The position numbers and the translations under genes are program-made. The notes below the pieces were generated by a model that saw nothing but the letters and a program-made list of their open reading frames with translations, ran no database searches and was not told the DNA's origin. Of a DNA stretch of 52,491 nucleotides, positions 26,300 through 34,240 are shown in pieces. The first letter of the stretch is position 1. Each line of letters starts with the position of its first letter. Source of the DNA: Palleronia rufa (lineage in GTDB: Bacteria > Pseudomonadota > Alphaproteobacteria > Rhodobacterales > Rhodobacteraceae). The stretch lies in NCBI RefSeq assembly GCF_000743715.1, contig NZ_JQEY01000001.1:782081-834571 (forward strand). The letters run 5' to 3'.

Positions 26300-27271
26300 T
26301 TAGGTGTCAGATCCCGCTTGATTGTATGGCCGCTTTTTGAAGAGCCTTGGCTTTTGGCGATGCCAGTCCTTGAGGGCGTCGATAGGCGTTCTGCCCTTCA
26401 GGACGGATTGCGGGAGCTGGCCGTTGTAGAGGCGGACATAGCGCAGGATCGTCTGCTCAAGGTCCTCGCCTGATCGGAAGCGATGACTCTGCAGGACGTC
26501 CTCGATCCGCCCGTTGAAGCGCTCCACCATGCCGTTGGTTTGCGGCCGCATCGGTGGTGCGAGGCGATGCTCGATCCCGAGGTCGGCACAGAGGCGGTCG
26601 AACTCGTGGTTGCCCGTGGCCGCGCGCTTGCGCAGGCCGAACAGCCGGTCGGTGAACTCCTTGCCGTTGTCGGTGAGAACACGTGTGATCTTCATCGGCG
26701 CGGCGCGCTCCAGGTCACGCAGGAAGCGGCGCGCGTTGGCGGCCGTCTTCGCTGGGTAGATGCGGACGAAGACCCATCGGGTCGCACGGTCAATCGCCAC
26801 GAAGAGGTAGCGTCGCCGCTGCTCGTCCGGCATCTGCGGCAGGTATTTCACGTCGACATGCAGATAGCCGGGCTCATAGGCCCTGAAAGGCTTGTGCGCA
26901 GGCTTCGGCGCCTTTGGTGTGAGGTCGCGGAGCTTGCTCACCCCATGTCGCCGCAAACAGCGATCCAGCCCGGAGCGCGAGACGTTCGGGTTCAGGAACT
27001 CGCGAACGACGGACAGCAGGTCGTCGAGCGGCAACAGCAGAGCCTTCCGCAACGCTACGGCAACCGCCTCCTGGGCAGGGGTCAGCGTCGTCTGCAGCCT
27101 GTGCGCGGTGTGGCTGTGGTCGTGAACGCCATCCCGCTTGCGCCACTTCCAGACCGTCTGTTCGGAGATGCTGTAGCGCTCCGCAACCATCCACGCCGGC
27201 TCATCGCTCGCCTGCATCGCAGCTCTGATCCTGGGTGTCGTCGTCGCCTGCTTGTGAAGAGAGATCAGCAT
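26300..27271 (-). CDS. IS481-family transposase
   Basis: The 323-residue protein is full length and unbroken. It starts MLISLHKQATTTPRIRAAMQ and has a helix-turn-helix (VAERYSISEQTVWKWRKRDG, about 29-48). The catalytic DDE triad is visible as HVDVKYL (first Asp), RVLTDNGKEFTDRL (second Asp) and GMVERFNGRIEDVL (Glu). The C-terminal YNQAGSDT is encoded within the terminal repeat and its stop lies at the junction with flanking DNA. It is probably functional and is the only apparently intact transposase fully inside this window. Confidence 0.95.
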   Translation of the reverse strand: MLISLHKQATTTPRIRAAMQASDEPAWMVAERYSISEQTVWKWRKRDGVHDHSHTAHRLQTTLTPAQEAVAVALRKALLLPLDDLLSVVREFLNPNVSRSGLDRCLRRHGVSKLRDLTPKAPKPAHKPFRAYEPGYLHVDVKYLPQMPDEQRRRYLFVAIDRATRWVFVRIYPAKTAANARRFLRDLERAAPMKITRVLTDNGKEFTDRLFGLRKRAATGNHEFDRLCADLGIEHRLAPPMRPQTNGMVERFNGRIEDVLQSHRFRSGEDLEQTILRYVRLYNGQLPQSVLKGRTPIDALKDWHRQKPRLFKKRPYNQAGSDT

Positions 27272-27370
27272 GATCGTCCCCCATCCCGAACCTCACGCAG
27301 AAACGACCTTGCCATGAAGAGCGCAGACCGGCGAGAGTCTATGTGATCGTCCGGGACTGAACATCTAACG
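26305..27370 (-). mobile_element. IS481-family insertion sequence
   Basis: A complete DDE transposase gene is enclosed by short imperfect terminal repeats. The left end reads GTCAGATCCCGC from about 26306, and the right end, on the other strand, reads GTTAGATGTTCAGTCCCGG ending at about 27369. Only the outer seven or so bases agree well, so the ends are approximate. The element separates the toxin-antitoxin pair from the tRNA-end repeat and inositol island. No clear target duplication was seen. Confidence 0.65.
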
Positions 27371-27602
27371 ACCTCCCAGGAATGTCCTAGCAATCGGGAG
27401 CGCCAAGCCACGGGCGGGTGGTTCCCAAGTGAACAATAAGTTGCCGTCGCGCTTGCAGCAGGTTTGCGTCCGCGGCGCCCCAACGGGCCAGAAGTACGCC
27501 AGAACCCGCTACCAGATGATTCCGGTATGCTTCCGGAGTGGCCGACAGGAATAATGTTTGGCCAAACAAAAACCCGCCAACCGATTGGTTTGGCAGGTTT
27601 AA
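27371..27602 (-). terminator. spacer with a strong minus-strand terminator at 27571-27599
   Basis: AACCCGCCAA (27571-27580) pairs with TTGGCAGGTT (27590-27599), with one G-U-like mismatch. Read on the minus strand the stem is followed by TTTTTGTTTG. It lies directly downstream of a tRNA-like 3' end on the minus strand (27605-27618), the usual place of a tRNA terminator. The rest of 27371-27560 contains no gene I can support. Confidence 0.7.
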
Positions 27603-27830
27603 TTTGGTTGCGGGAGCATGCAACTCACGATTTCTGCGATTGGTCGAGAGCGTGGTCCCGCGGCTTGTGGCGTAGAATTGGCAAGCGAGGCGAAAAAAGG
27701 TGCGGGTTAAGCGATTTCAACTTTCTTGCATACAGAGGAGCCCGCCGATACGCCCTGTGCACATGATCCGCACACGCGAACGGCCCGAAGGTCTCTGACG
27801 CCTTGGGTTTCGGTCCGACCCTCCAAGAGC
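27603..27830 (-). repeat. tRNA 3'-end repeat with arm, copy A (possible att site)
   Basis: On the minus strand 27618-27605 reads TGCTCCCGCAACCA, the acceptor end of an initiator-tRNA-like sequence (E. coli tRNA-fMet ends CCCCCGCAACCA), and a terminator follows. The body of a tRNA is missing. Instead the plus-strand sequence from 27617 (GCATGCAACTCACGATTTCT) continues for at least 90 bp, with about 89 percent identity to 50620-50709. A later part (27761-27806) matches 49414-49460. A tRNA end plus an element-specific arm is the structure expected at an island junction. Confidence 0.6.
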
Positions 27831-27968
27831 GCCATCCGTGCGTTTCTAAGTGAATACAATTGCAAGCTGAACAGAATAGAATTGGGGTCGCGCTTCCCGC
27901 GGTTTCCTCAATATGGTATATCCATTCGGCTGGCCGCAAGAATTGCGGCCAGCCCTTCTGCGCCTCGC
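27831..27968. other. short spacer before mmsA stop
   Basis: No gene is seen. A 115-codon minus-strand frame covering 27625-27972 runs through the tRNA-end repeat and is not accepted. CTGGCCGCAA and TTGCGGCCAG at 27931-27953 form an inverted repeat close to the mmsA stop, which is a likely terminator for that gene. Confidence 0.5.
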
Positions 27969-29468
27969 TCATCCCATCGTTGGCATGACGAATTCGGCGG
28001 CGGCCCGCACGCCGGACGGCCAGCGGGTAGTGATGGTCTTCAGACGGGTGTAGAAGCGCACGCCCTCCGGCCCGTGCATGTGGTGGTCACCGAAAAGCGA
28101 CTGCTTCCAGCCGCCGAAGGAGTGGAAGGCCATCGGCACCGGGATCGGAACGTTGACGCCCACCATTCCGACCTCGATATCGTGCGCGAAGGTCCGCGCC
28201 GCATCGCCGTCGCGGGTAAAGACCGCGACACCGTTGGCGTAGTCGTGGGCATGGATCAGGTCGACCGCCTCAGCGTAGTCCTTGCGGCGCACGATCGACA
28301 GGACGGGCCCGAAGATCTCTTCCTTCCAGACGGACATGTCGGGCCTGACGCCGTCGATCAGGGTCGGTCCCACGAAGAAGCCGTTCTCGTAGCCTTGCGG
28401 CGGGGTGAAGCCGCGGCCGTCGACGACGATCTTCGCGCCTTCCGCTTCGCCCTTGTCGATAAGCCCCAGGATTTTCTCCTGTGCGGCCCGCGTCACGACC
28501 GGGCCCATCTCGGACGCGCGGTCCGCGGCCGGGCCGACCTTCAGCGCCTCGATCTTTGGAACCAGTCGTTCGATCAGCGCGTCGGCCACCTGATCGGTCA
28601 CCGGCACCGCGACCGAGATCGCCATGCAACGTTCGCCGGCCGACCCGTAGGCCGCCCCCATCAGGGCGTTGGCCGCCATGTCGAGGTCCGCGTCGGGCAG
28701 GATGACCATGTGGTTCTTTGCACCGCCGAGCGCCTGCACGCGCTTGCCGTTCCTCGTGCCCGTCTCGTAGATGTACTTCGCGATCGGGGTGGAGCCGACG
28801 AAGCTGATCGCCTTGACTTCGGGATGGGTCAGGAGCGTGTCGACCGCCTCCTTGTCGCCTTGCACAACGTTGAACACGCCGTCCGGCAGGCCCGCTTCGG
28901 TCAGCCATTCGGCGATCAGGAGCGACGCCGACGGGTCACGTTCCGACGGCTTGAGGATGAAGGTGTTGCCGCAGGCGAGCGCGACCGGGAACATCCACAT
29001 CGGCACCATGGCCGGGAAGTTGAAGGGCGTGATGCCGGCGACGACGCCCAGAGGCTGACGCAGCGAGTGGCTGTCGACCGCGGTTCCGACATTCTCGGTG
29101 ATCTCGCCCTTGAGGAGATGCGGTGCGCCGACGGCGAACTCCACCACCTCGAGACCGCGGGTGACCTCGCCGAGCGCGTCGTCATGAGTCTTGCCGTGCT
29201 CGGCCGAGATCGCTTCGGCAAGTTGGTCGCCGCGCTCCCACAGGATCATCTTGAACCGATCTAGGATGCGCGCCCGGCGCAAGGGCGGGGTCTTGGACCA
29301 CTTGGCCCAGGCCGCGTGCGCCGAAGTGATGGCCGTCTCGACTTCTTCCCGCGAGGCGAGCGCGACGGTCTTTTCCGCTTCGCCGGTGGCAGGGTCGGTC
29401 ACGGGCTGGCTGCGGCCCGATGTCCCGGCCACGCGGGCGCCGTCGATGTAATGGGCGATCTCGGTCAT
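27969..29468 (-). CDS. mmsA: methylmalonate-semialdehyde / malonate-semialdehyde dehydrogenase (CoA-acylating)
   Basis: The 499-residue aldehyde dehydrogenase starts [18 protein letters not shown]. It has the MmsA/IolA features: [20 protein letters not shown], the NAD-binding [13 protein letters not shown], the nucleophilic cysteine in [14 protein letters not shown] (about residue 285) and [12 protein letters not shown]. It converts malonate semialdehyde to acetyl-CoA and CO2, the last step of inositol breakdown, and also serves valine breakdown. It is divergent from a LysR gene (80-bp spacer) rather than in the main iol operon, so it may be separately controlled. In inositol context it is also called iolA. 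Confidence 0.95.
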   Translation of the reverse strand: MTEIAHYIDGARVAGTSGRSQPVTDPATGEAEKTVALASREEVETAITSAHAAWAKWSKTPPLRRARILDRFKMILWERGDQLAEAISAEHGKTHDDALGEVTRGLEVVEFAVGAPHLLKGEITENVGTAVDSHSLRQPLGVVAGITPFNFPAMVPMWMFPVALACGNTFILKPSERDPSASLLIAEWLTEAGLPDGVFNVVQGDKEAVDTLLTHPEVKAISFVGSTPIAKYIYETGTRNGKRVQALGGAKNHMVILPDADLDMAANALMGAAYGSAGERCMAISVAVPVTDQVADALIERLVPKIEALKVGPAADRASEMGPVVTRAAQEKILGLIDKGEAEGAKIVVDGRGFTPPQGYENGFFVGPTLIDGVRPDMSVWKEEIFGPVLSIVRRKDYAEAVDLIHAHDYANGVAVFTRDGDAARTFAHDIEVGMVGVNVPIPVPMAFHSFGGWKQSLFGDHHMHGPEGVRFYTRLKTITTRWPSGVRAAAEFVMPTMG

Positions 29469-29548
29469 GGTATCCTCCTTCGGTTGCAGTTGCCCTCTAT
29501 ATCGCTCATTCGTTTCGGCATATAAATCGCCACAAAAGGCAATCCGTT

Positions 29549-30460
29549 ATGCAGAATCGAGTAAACAGCCGTAAGCCCCTGGATTGGGACGATGCGCGCC
29601 ACTTCCTGGCCGTGGCACGCGAGGGGCAGATGCTGGGCGCGGCGCGGCGTCTCGGAATCAGTCAGGCAAAGCTCAGCCGCCGCATCGCCGCTCTCGAGGC
29701 GGCCATGGGCGCGCGCCTTCTGGACCGCACGACGCGCGGCTCGACCATGACCGAGACGGGGCGCGCGCTGTTCGCCGCGGCCGAACGGATGGAAGCCGAA
29801 ATGCTCGGTGTGCTCGACTCTGCCAGCGGGCTGAACGATGTGGCGGGTACCGTGCGGATCGGGGCGCCGGACGGCTTCGGCGGCGCGTTCCTCGCTCCTC
29901 GGCTCGCCGACTTGCGCGAGGAGTTTCCGGCGCTTCGCATCCAGCTTGTGCCGGTGCCGCGCAGCTTCTCGCTGTCCGAACGCGAGGCTGACATCGCGAT
30001 CATGGTGGGACGTCCCGACAAAGGGCGCCTGCGCGTCCGGCGGCTGACCGACTATACGCTCGGGCTTTACGCATCGAAGGGGTACGTCGCGAGGCGGGGG
30101 CGGCCGGACAGCGTTGCGGACCTGCGGGCGCATGATCTTGTCGGCTACGTGGACGACCTAATCTACACGCCCGAGCTGAACTATGCCTCGGACATCCTTT
30201 CGGATTGGCGGTCGAACATCGAGGTGGCGACCGCGATCGGACAGGTCGAGGCGGTTTGCGCGGGCGCCGGGATCGGCGTGCTGCACGATTTCATGGTTGC
30301 CGGATTGGATCTCGAACCGCTGCTTCCGGATGTCCGGGTGGAACGCAGCTACTGGACGGTCTGGCACGAGAACCTGAAGACGGACCGCCGGGTTCAAGCG
30401 GTGGTCAATTTCCTCGACCAGACCGCGCGGGCCGAACGCGCTCTGTTCGTTCGCGCTTAA
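29549..30460 (+). CDS. LysR-family transcriptional regulator
   Basis: The 303-residue regulator has an N-terminal winged HTH (DWDDARHFLAVAREGQMLGA through QAKLSRRIAALEAAMGARLL, about 11-65) and a periplasmic-binding-like effector domain. The ATG at 29549 is preferred because upstream sequence in frame overlaps the mmsA promoter. It is transcribed away from mmsA with an 80-bp shared spacer, the classical layout for a LysR protein that controls its divergent neighbour. Its target is thus probably mmsA. The inducer is unknown. It ends 12 bp from the iolB stop (convergent). Confidence 0.9.
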   Translation: MQNRVNSRKPLDWDDARHFLAVAREGQMLGAARRLGISQAKLSRRIAALEAAMGARLLDRTTRGSTMTETGRALFAAAERMEAEMLGVLDSASGLNDVAGTVRIGAPDGFGGAFLAPRLADLREEFPALRIQLVPVPRSFSLSEREADIAIMVGRPDKGRLRVRRLTDYTLGLYASKGYVARRGRPDSVADLRAHDLVGYVDDLIYTPELNYASDILSDWRSNIEVATAIGQVEAVCAGAGIGVLHDFMVAGLDLEPLLPDVRVERSYWTVWHENLKTDRRVQAVVNFLDQTARAERALFVRA

Positions 30461-30471
30461 TGGAGCGCCGT

Positions 30472-31278
30472 TTACGCGTCGCGCTCCATGATCCACTCGA
30501 CTTCGGGCGCGGGCACGAAGCGCCACTTTCGCAAGGGGCCGGCCATCACGTTGAGGTAGTACATCTCGAACCCGTAGGGCGCGCCGCAGGGATGGTGTCC
30601 GCGGGGCACGAGCACGACATCGCCATCCGCAACCGCCATGGTCTCGTCGAGCCCGCCATCGTCGGTGTAGACACGCTGGATGCCGAACCCCGAGGCTGGG
30701 TTGAGCCGGTGGTAATAGGTCTCTTCGAGGTAGGTGATGCGAGGGAAGTCGTCCTCGTCGTGCCGGTGGCTGGGATAGGACGACCAGTGGCCTGCGGGCG
30801 TGAAGACCTCGGTCACCAGCAGGCTGTCGCAATAATCCTCTGCCTCCATCGCGATGTTGTTTATGTGGCGGGTATTGGTGCCCTTGCCGCGTTCGGTGAG
30901 GATGATGCCGTCCGGGCCGATGCGGCGTGCTTCGTGACCGCCCTTCCCCGGCGCCGAGCAGACCGCGATCACGCAGTCGGTCTCGGCCAAGGCCTGCCAG
31001 TCGGTGCCGTTCGGCAGGTAGAGGCAATGGGGCGGCGTCTTTTCGAACACGTTCATCCGCTCGCCCAAGACGCCCCAGTCTTGGCCGGCGCCGGTGATGG
31101 CGGCCTTGCCCTCGACCATCACCAGGATGACCTCGCGATCGCCCGTGGCCTCGGCGGCCGTCTCGCCCGCACGCAGACGGTAGAGAGAAAAGCCGACATA
31201 GCGCCAGCCGGCCGATTGCGGCGTGATCTCGTGGACCTTGCCATGCGTTCCGAAGGGTTTTCTCTGCAGGTCGGTCAT
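30472..31278 (-). CDS. iolB: 5-deoxy-glucuronate isomerase
   Basis: The 268-residue double-cupin enzyme converts 5-deoxy-D-glucuronate to 2-deoxy-5-keto-D-gluconate in the inositol pathway. Metal-site residues are visible in SYPSHRHDEDDFP and LEETYYHRLNP, and the HHPCGAPYGFEMYYLNVMAG block near the C-terminus is typical of IolB. The length fits the family. It is the last gene of the long minus-strand operon and its start overlaps the stop of a small membrane-protein gene by 4 bp. Confidence 0.95.
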   Translation of the reverse strand: MTDLQRKPFGTHGKVHEITPQSAGWRYVGFSLYRLRAGETAAEATGDREVILVMVEGKAAITGAGQDWGVLGERMNVFEKTPPHCLYLPNGTDWQALAETDCVIAVCSAPGKGGHEARRIGPDGIILTERGKGTNTRHINNIAMEAEDYCDSLLVTEVFTPAGHWSSYPSHRHDEDDFPRITYLEETYYHRLNPASGFGIQRVYTDDGGLDETMAVADGDVVLVPRGHHPCGAPYGFEMYYLNVMAGPLRKWRFVPAPEVEWIMERDA

Positions 31279-31490
31279 CGATCGTCCTCGCGGTCGCGTC
31301 CCCGCGCCCGGGCCTTGGGGGACAGGAAGAATTCATAGAGGCACCAGAGCCCGAGCGCGCCGAAGAGGATCGCCCAGAACACCGCGCCGGTGATCAACTC
31401 GAACAGCGCCCAGCCCAGGCAGAGCGCGACGATCAGCCCTCGCCGCCAGGCGGGGGCAAAGAAGGGATGGTCTGGATCAAACAGTTTCAT
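31275..31490 (-). CDS. 71-aa membrane protein within the iol operon
   Basis: The product begins MKLFDPDHPFFAPAWRRGLI and has two closely spaced hydrophobic helices (about 18-34 and 37-53) and a basic C-terminal tail (SPKARARGRDREDD). It resembles short DUF3329-like inner-membrane proteins that are scattered through Rhodobacteraceae genomes. It overlaps iolE by 14 bp and iolB by 4 bp, so it must be translated from the same message. A role in inositol use is suggested only by position: it could equally be a generic membrane protein captured in the operon. Confidence 0.8.
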   Translation of the reverse strand: MKLFDPDHPFFAPAWRRGLIVALCLGWALFELITGAVFWAILFGALGLWCLYEFFLSPKARARGRDREDDR

Positions 31491-32388
31491 GTGCAGTATC
31501 GAGACCGACCTCGACCGCCATCCGCTTCAGCGAACGCAGCCCGAGAGCCTGGTAGTGTTTGGGGTCGCGCACCGCGCTGTCCTGTTCCGCCTCGATCACG
31601 AGCCAGCCGTCGTAGCCGTGTTCGCCAGCGATCTTCAGAACCGGGCCGAAATCAACCGCGCCCTCGTCGTCACCGGGCACGGTGAAAGCGCCACGCCGCA
31701 CACCTTCGAGGAAGGACAGGCCCTGTTCGCGAACCTCCTGCGCGATATCTGGACGGACGTTCTTGCAGTGGATGTGGCTCACGCGGTCCATGTATTTCCG
31801 CGCAATCTCGGCCGGATCGGCACCTCCAAACCACGCGTGACCAGTATCGAGCAGCAGGCGCGTCTCGGGGCCCGCCATCTTCATGAAGCGGTCGATGTCC
31901 TCTGCGCTTTCGATGATCGTGCCCATATGATGGTGATAGCCCATCTTGATGCCAAGCTCATGAGCATAAGCCGACAGCGCCTCGTAGCCCTTCGAGAAGC
32001 GGTCCCATTCGGCGTCAGTCATGATTGGGCGGTCGTTAACCGGGGTTCCGTCGCTGCCATGTACCGTGTTCGAGCACTCGCAAGCATTGATGTGGTCGCC
32101 GCCAGCCGCCTTGGTAAATGCGATCCACTCTTTCAGGCGGGCCTTCTCGGTCTCGATGTCGTTTGTCAGGATGTTGGTCGAAAACCAGCCAGCGGCGAAT
32201 CGCAGGCCATAGGCTCCGAGCGCGTGCTTCAGCTCCGTGCCGTCGTCGGGCATCTTGTGCCCCTTCTCGATGCCGTCGAAACCGATCTCGCGGCAATCGC
32301 TCAGGCAGTCGTCGAGGCTCAGGTGATCGCCGATCGACCAGTCGTCGTCATTGGACCAGGCGATGGGGTTTGTGCCGTAAAGGATCAT
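31477..32388 (-). CDS. iolE: myo-inosose-2 dehydratase
   Basis: The 303-residue TIM-barrel enzyme dehydrates 2-keto-myo-inositol to the trione (diketo) intermediate. It starts MILYGTNPIAWSNDDDWSIG. Metal and substrate ligands appear in KMGYHHHMGT, LLLDTGHAWFGGADP, VSHIHCKNVRPD and GWLVIEAEQD, all in the usual IolE order. A longer upstream frame to 32520 is rejected because family members start at the MILYG-type sequence, and aggatc/gggaga precedes it. It lies 22 bp after iolD and is clearly part of the operon. Confidence 0.96.
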   Translation of the reverse strand: MILYGTNPIAWSNDDDWSIGDHLSLDDCLSDCREIGFDGIEKGHKMPDDGTELKHALGAYGLRFAAGWFSTNILTNDIETEKARLKEWIAFTKAAGGDHINACECSNTVHGSDGTPVNDRPIMTDAEWDRFSKGYEALSAYAHELGIKMGYHHHMGTIIESAEDIDRFMKMAGPETRLLLDTGHAWFGGADPAEIARKYMDRVSHIHCKNVRPDIAQEVREQGLSFLEGVRRGAFTVPGDDEGAVDFGPVLKIAGEHGYDGWLVIEAEQDSAVRDPKHYQALGLRSLKRMAVEVGLDTAHETV

Positions 32389-32410
32389 GGTAAGTCTCCC
32401 GAAGGACAGA

Positions 32411-34240
32411 TCAGTTGAAGGTTCTCTGAAGCGCCGCGTTCGCGTTGTAGCGTCCGCGCGCATCGTCCAGCCGGTCGGGCCCGCCAGTCTGTGGCACGGC
32501 CACATCCCACCAGTGGCCACCGGCCCCAGTTCCGGGCACGGCGTCGGTCTCGATCAGGATCACGCTCGGGACGTCGCGGCTGCGGGCCTCGACGATCTTG
32601 CGCTCCAGGTCGGCGATGTCGGCGGCTTTCTCGGCATGGGCGCCCATGGACGCGGCGTGGGCCACGAAGTCGATCTTCGGCCAGACGTCGCTGTCCTTGT
32701 ACATGTTGTTGAACTCGGCCCCGCCGCATTCGATCTGAAGGCGATTGATGCAGCCATAGCCCGCATTATCGGTCAGCACGACGGTGAAGGGCACCTTCCG
32801 CGCAGCCGCGGTGGCAAGCTCGGAATTGGCCATCATGTATGAGCCGTCACCGACGAAGCAGATCACCTCCTTCTCCGGTGCGGCGAGCTTGATGCCCATC
32901 GCACCCGCGACCTCGTAGCCCATGCAGGAATAGCCATATTCCATGTGATATCCGCCATGCGCGGCCTGCCAAAGGACTTGCAGCGCACCGGGCATTGTGC
33001 CGGCGGCGCACATCGCAACGGTCGTGTCCTGCGCCACGCGCTGGACCGCGCCGATCACCTGTGCGTCGGTGGGCGATGCGTTGGTGTCGGGCTCCGGCGC
33101 CGCGGTGACGCGGCCGACCTCGGCGATCCAGTCCTCGCGTGCCGACGGATCATGCGCGTCGAAGCGCAGAGCGCCAAGTGCTGCGGTCAACTTCTCGAGC
33201 GCGACTTTCGCGTCGGAGACGAGCGGCGTCGCAAGGTGCTTGGACGCGTCGTAGGGATGCAGGTTGATCGATACGAGCTTGCGCCCCTCGCGGCCGAAAA
33301 CCGTCCACGAGCCGGTGGTGAAGTCCTGGAAACGCGTGCCGACCCCGATGACAAGGTCCGCCTTTGCCGCCAGTTCGTTGCCGCAGCCCGATCCGGTCAC
33401 GCCCGGCGAGCCGAAGTTCAGCTTGTGGCTCGCGGCGATGCCACCCTTCCCGGCCTGGGTTTCCAGCACGGGAATGTTGTGGGTTTCGGCGAAAGTCCGA
33501 AGTATTTCGTCGGCTCCGGAATAAAGCACGCCCCCGCCTGACACGATCACCGGGCACTCGGCCTCGGCGATCATCCGGGCGACGTCGGCCAACTCGCGCG
33601 GATCGGGCTCCGGTCGCCGAATGCGCCATGTGTGCGGCGTGAAGAAGTCCTCGGGGTAATCGAATTCCTCGGCCTGCACATCCTGGCAGAAGGCGAGCAC
33701 GGCGGGGCCGCAATTCTGCGGATCGGTCATCATCGCCATCGCGCGCGGTAGCGCGGTCAGCAGATGTTCGGGCCGCGAGATGCGATCGAAATAACGCGCG
33801 ACCGGCCGGAAGCAGTCGTTCGCCGAGACCGTTCCGTCGTCGAAATCCTCGATCTGCTGGAGCACGGGGTCGGGGCGCCGGTTTGCGAAGACATCGCCGC
33901 AGATCATCAGGACGGGCAGTCGGTTCACATGCGCCAGCCCGCAGGCGGTGACCATGTTGGTCGAGCCCGGCCCGATGGAAGAGGTGATGGCCATCGCCTT
34001 CCGCCGCCGTTTGGTCTTGGCATAGGCGATGGCTGCGTGGGCCATGGTCTGTTCGTTCTGTCCGCGCCACGTCAGGATATCGTCCCGGTACCGATGCAGC
34101 GCCTCGCCGATACCGGCGACATTGCCGTGGCCGAAGATGGCCCAGACACCTTCGATGAAGCGCTCGCCCTCTTCCGTCATCTGGACCGAGAGCCATTTCA
34201 CCATGGCCTGCGCGGCCGTGAGCTTGATCGTGTTGGTCAT
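32411..34240 (-). CDS. iolD: 3D-(3,5/4)-trihydroxycyclohexane-1,2-dione acylhydrolase
   Basis: The 609-residue ThDP enzyme opens the ring of the trione to give 5-deoxy-D-glucuronate. The N-terminal pyrimidine-binding domain has WAIFGHGNVAGIGEAL with the activating Glu, and SSIGPGSTNMVTACGLAHVN. The ThDP diphosphate/Mg site is CFVGDGSYMMANSELATAAA (GDG to N). It begins MTNTIKLTAAQAMVKWLSVQ. The start overlaps the iolC stop by 4 bp, implying coupled translation. Length and motifs are complete. Confidence 0.97.
   Translation of the reverse strand: MTNTIKLTAAQAMVKWLSVQMTEEGERFIEGVWAIFGHGNVAGIGEALHRYRDDILTWRGQNEQTMAHAAIAYAKTKRRRKAMAITSSIGPGSTNMVTACGLAHVNRLPVLMICGDVFANRRPDPVLQQIEDFDDGTVSANDCFRPVARYFDRISRPEHLLTALPRAMAMMTDPQNCGPAVLAFCQDVQAEEFDYPEDFFTPHTWRIRRPEPDPRELADVARMIAEAECPVIVSGGGVLYSGADEILRTFAETHNIPVLETQAGKGGIAASHKLNFGSPGVTGSGCGNELAAKADLVIGVGTRFQDFTTGSWTVFGREGRKLVSINLHPYDASKHLATPLVSDAKVALEKLTAALGALRFDAHDPSAREDWIAEVGRVTAAPEPDTNASPTDAQVIGAVQRVAQDTTVAMCAAGTMPGALQVLWQAAHGGYHMEYGYSCMGYEVAGAMGIKLAAPEKEVICFVGDGSYMMANSELATAAARKVPFTVVLTDNAGYGCINRLQIECGGAEFNNMYKDSDVWPKIDFVAHAASMGAHAEKAADIADLERKIVEARSRDVPSVILIETDAVPGTGAGGHWWDVAVPQTGGPDRLDDARGRYNANAALQRTFN

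Noticed and set aside
27625-27972. 115-codon minus-strand frame overlapping the mmsA stop
   Set aside because: It runs through the tRNA-end arm repeat, overlaps mmsA, and its repeat-matching part is not conserved as protein in copy B.
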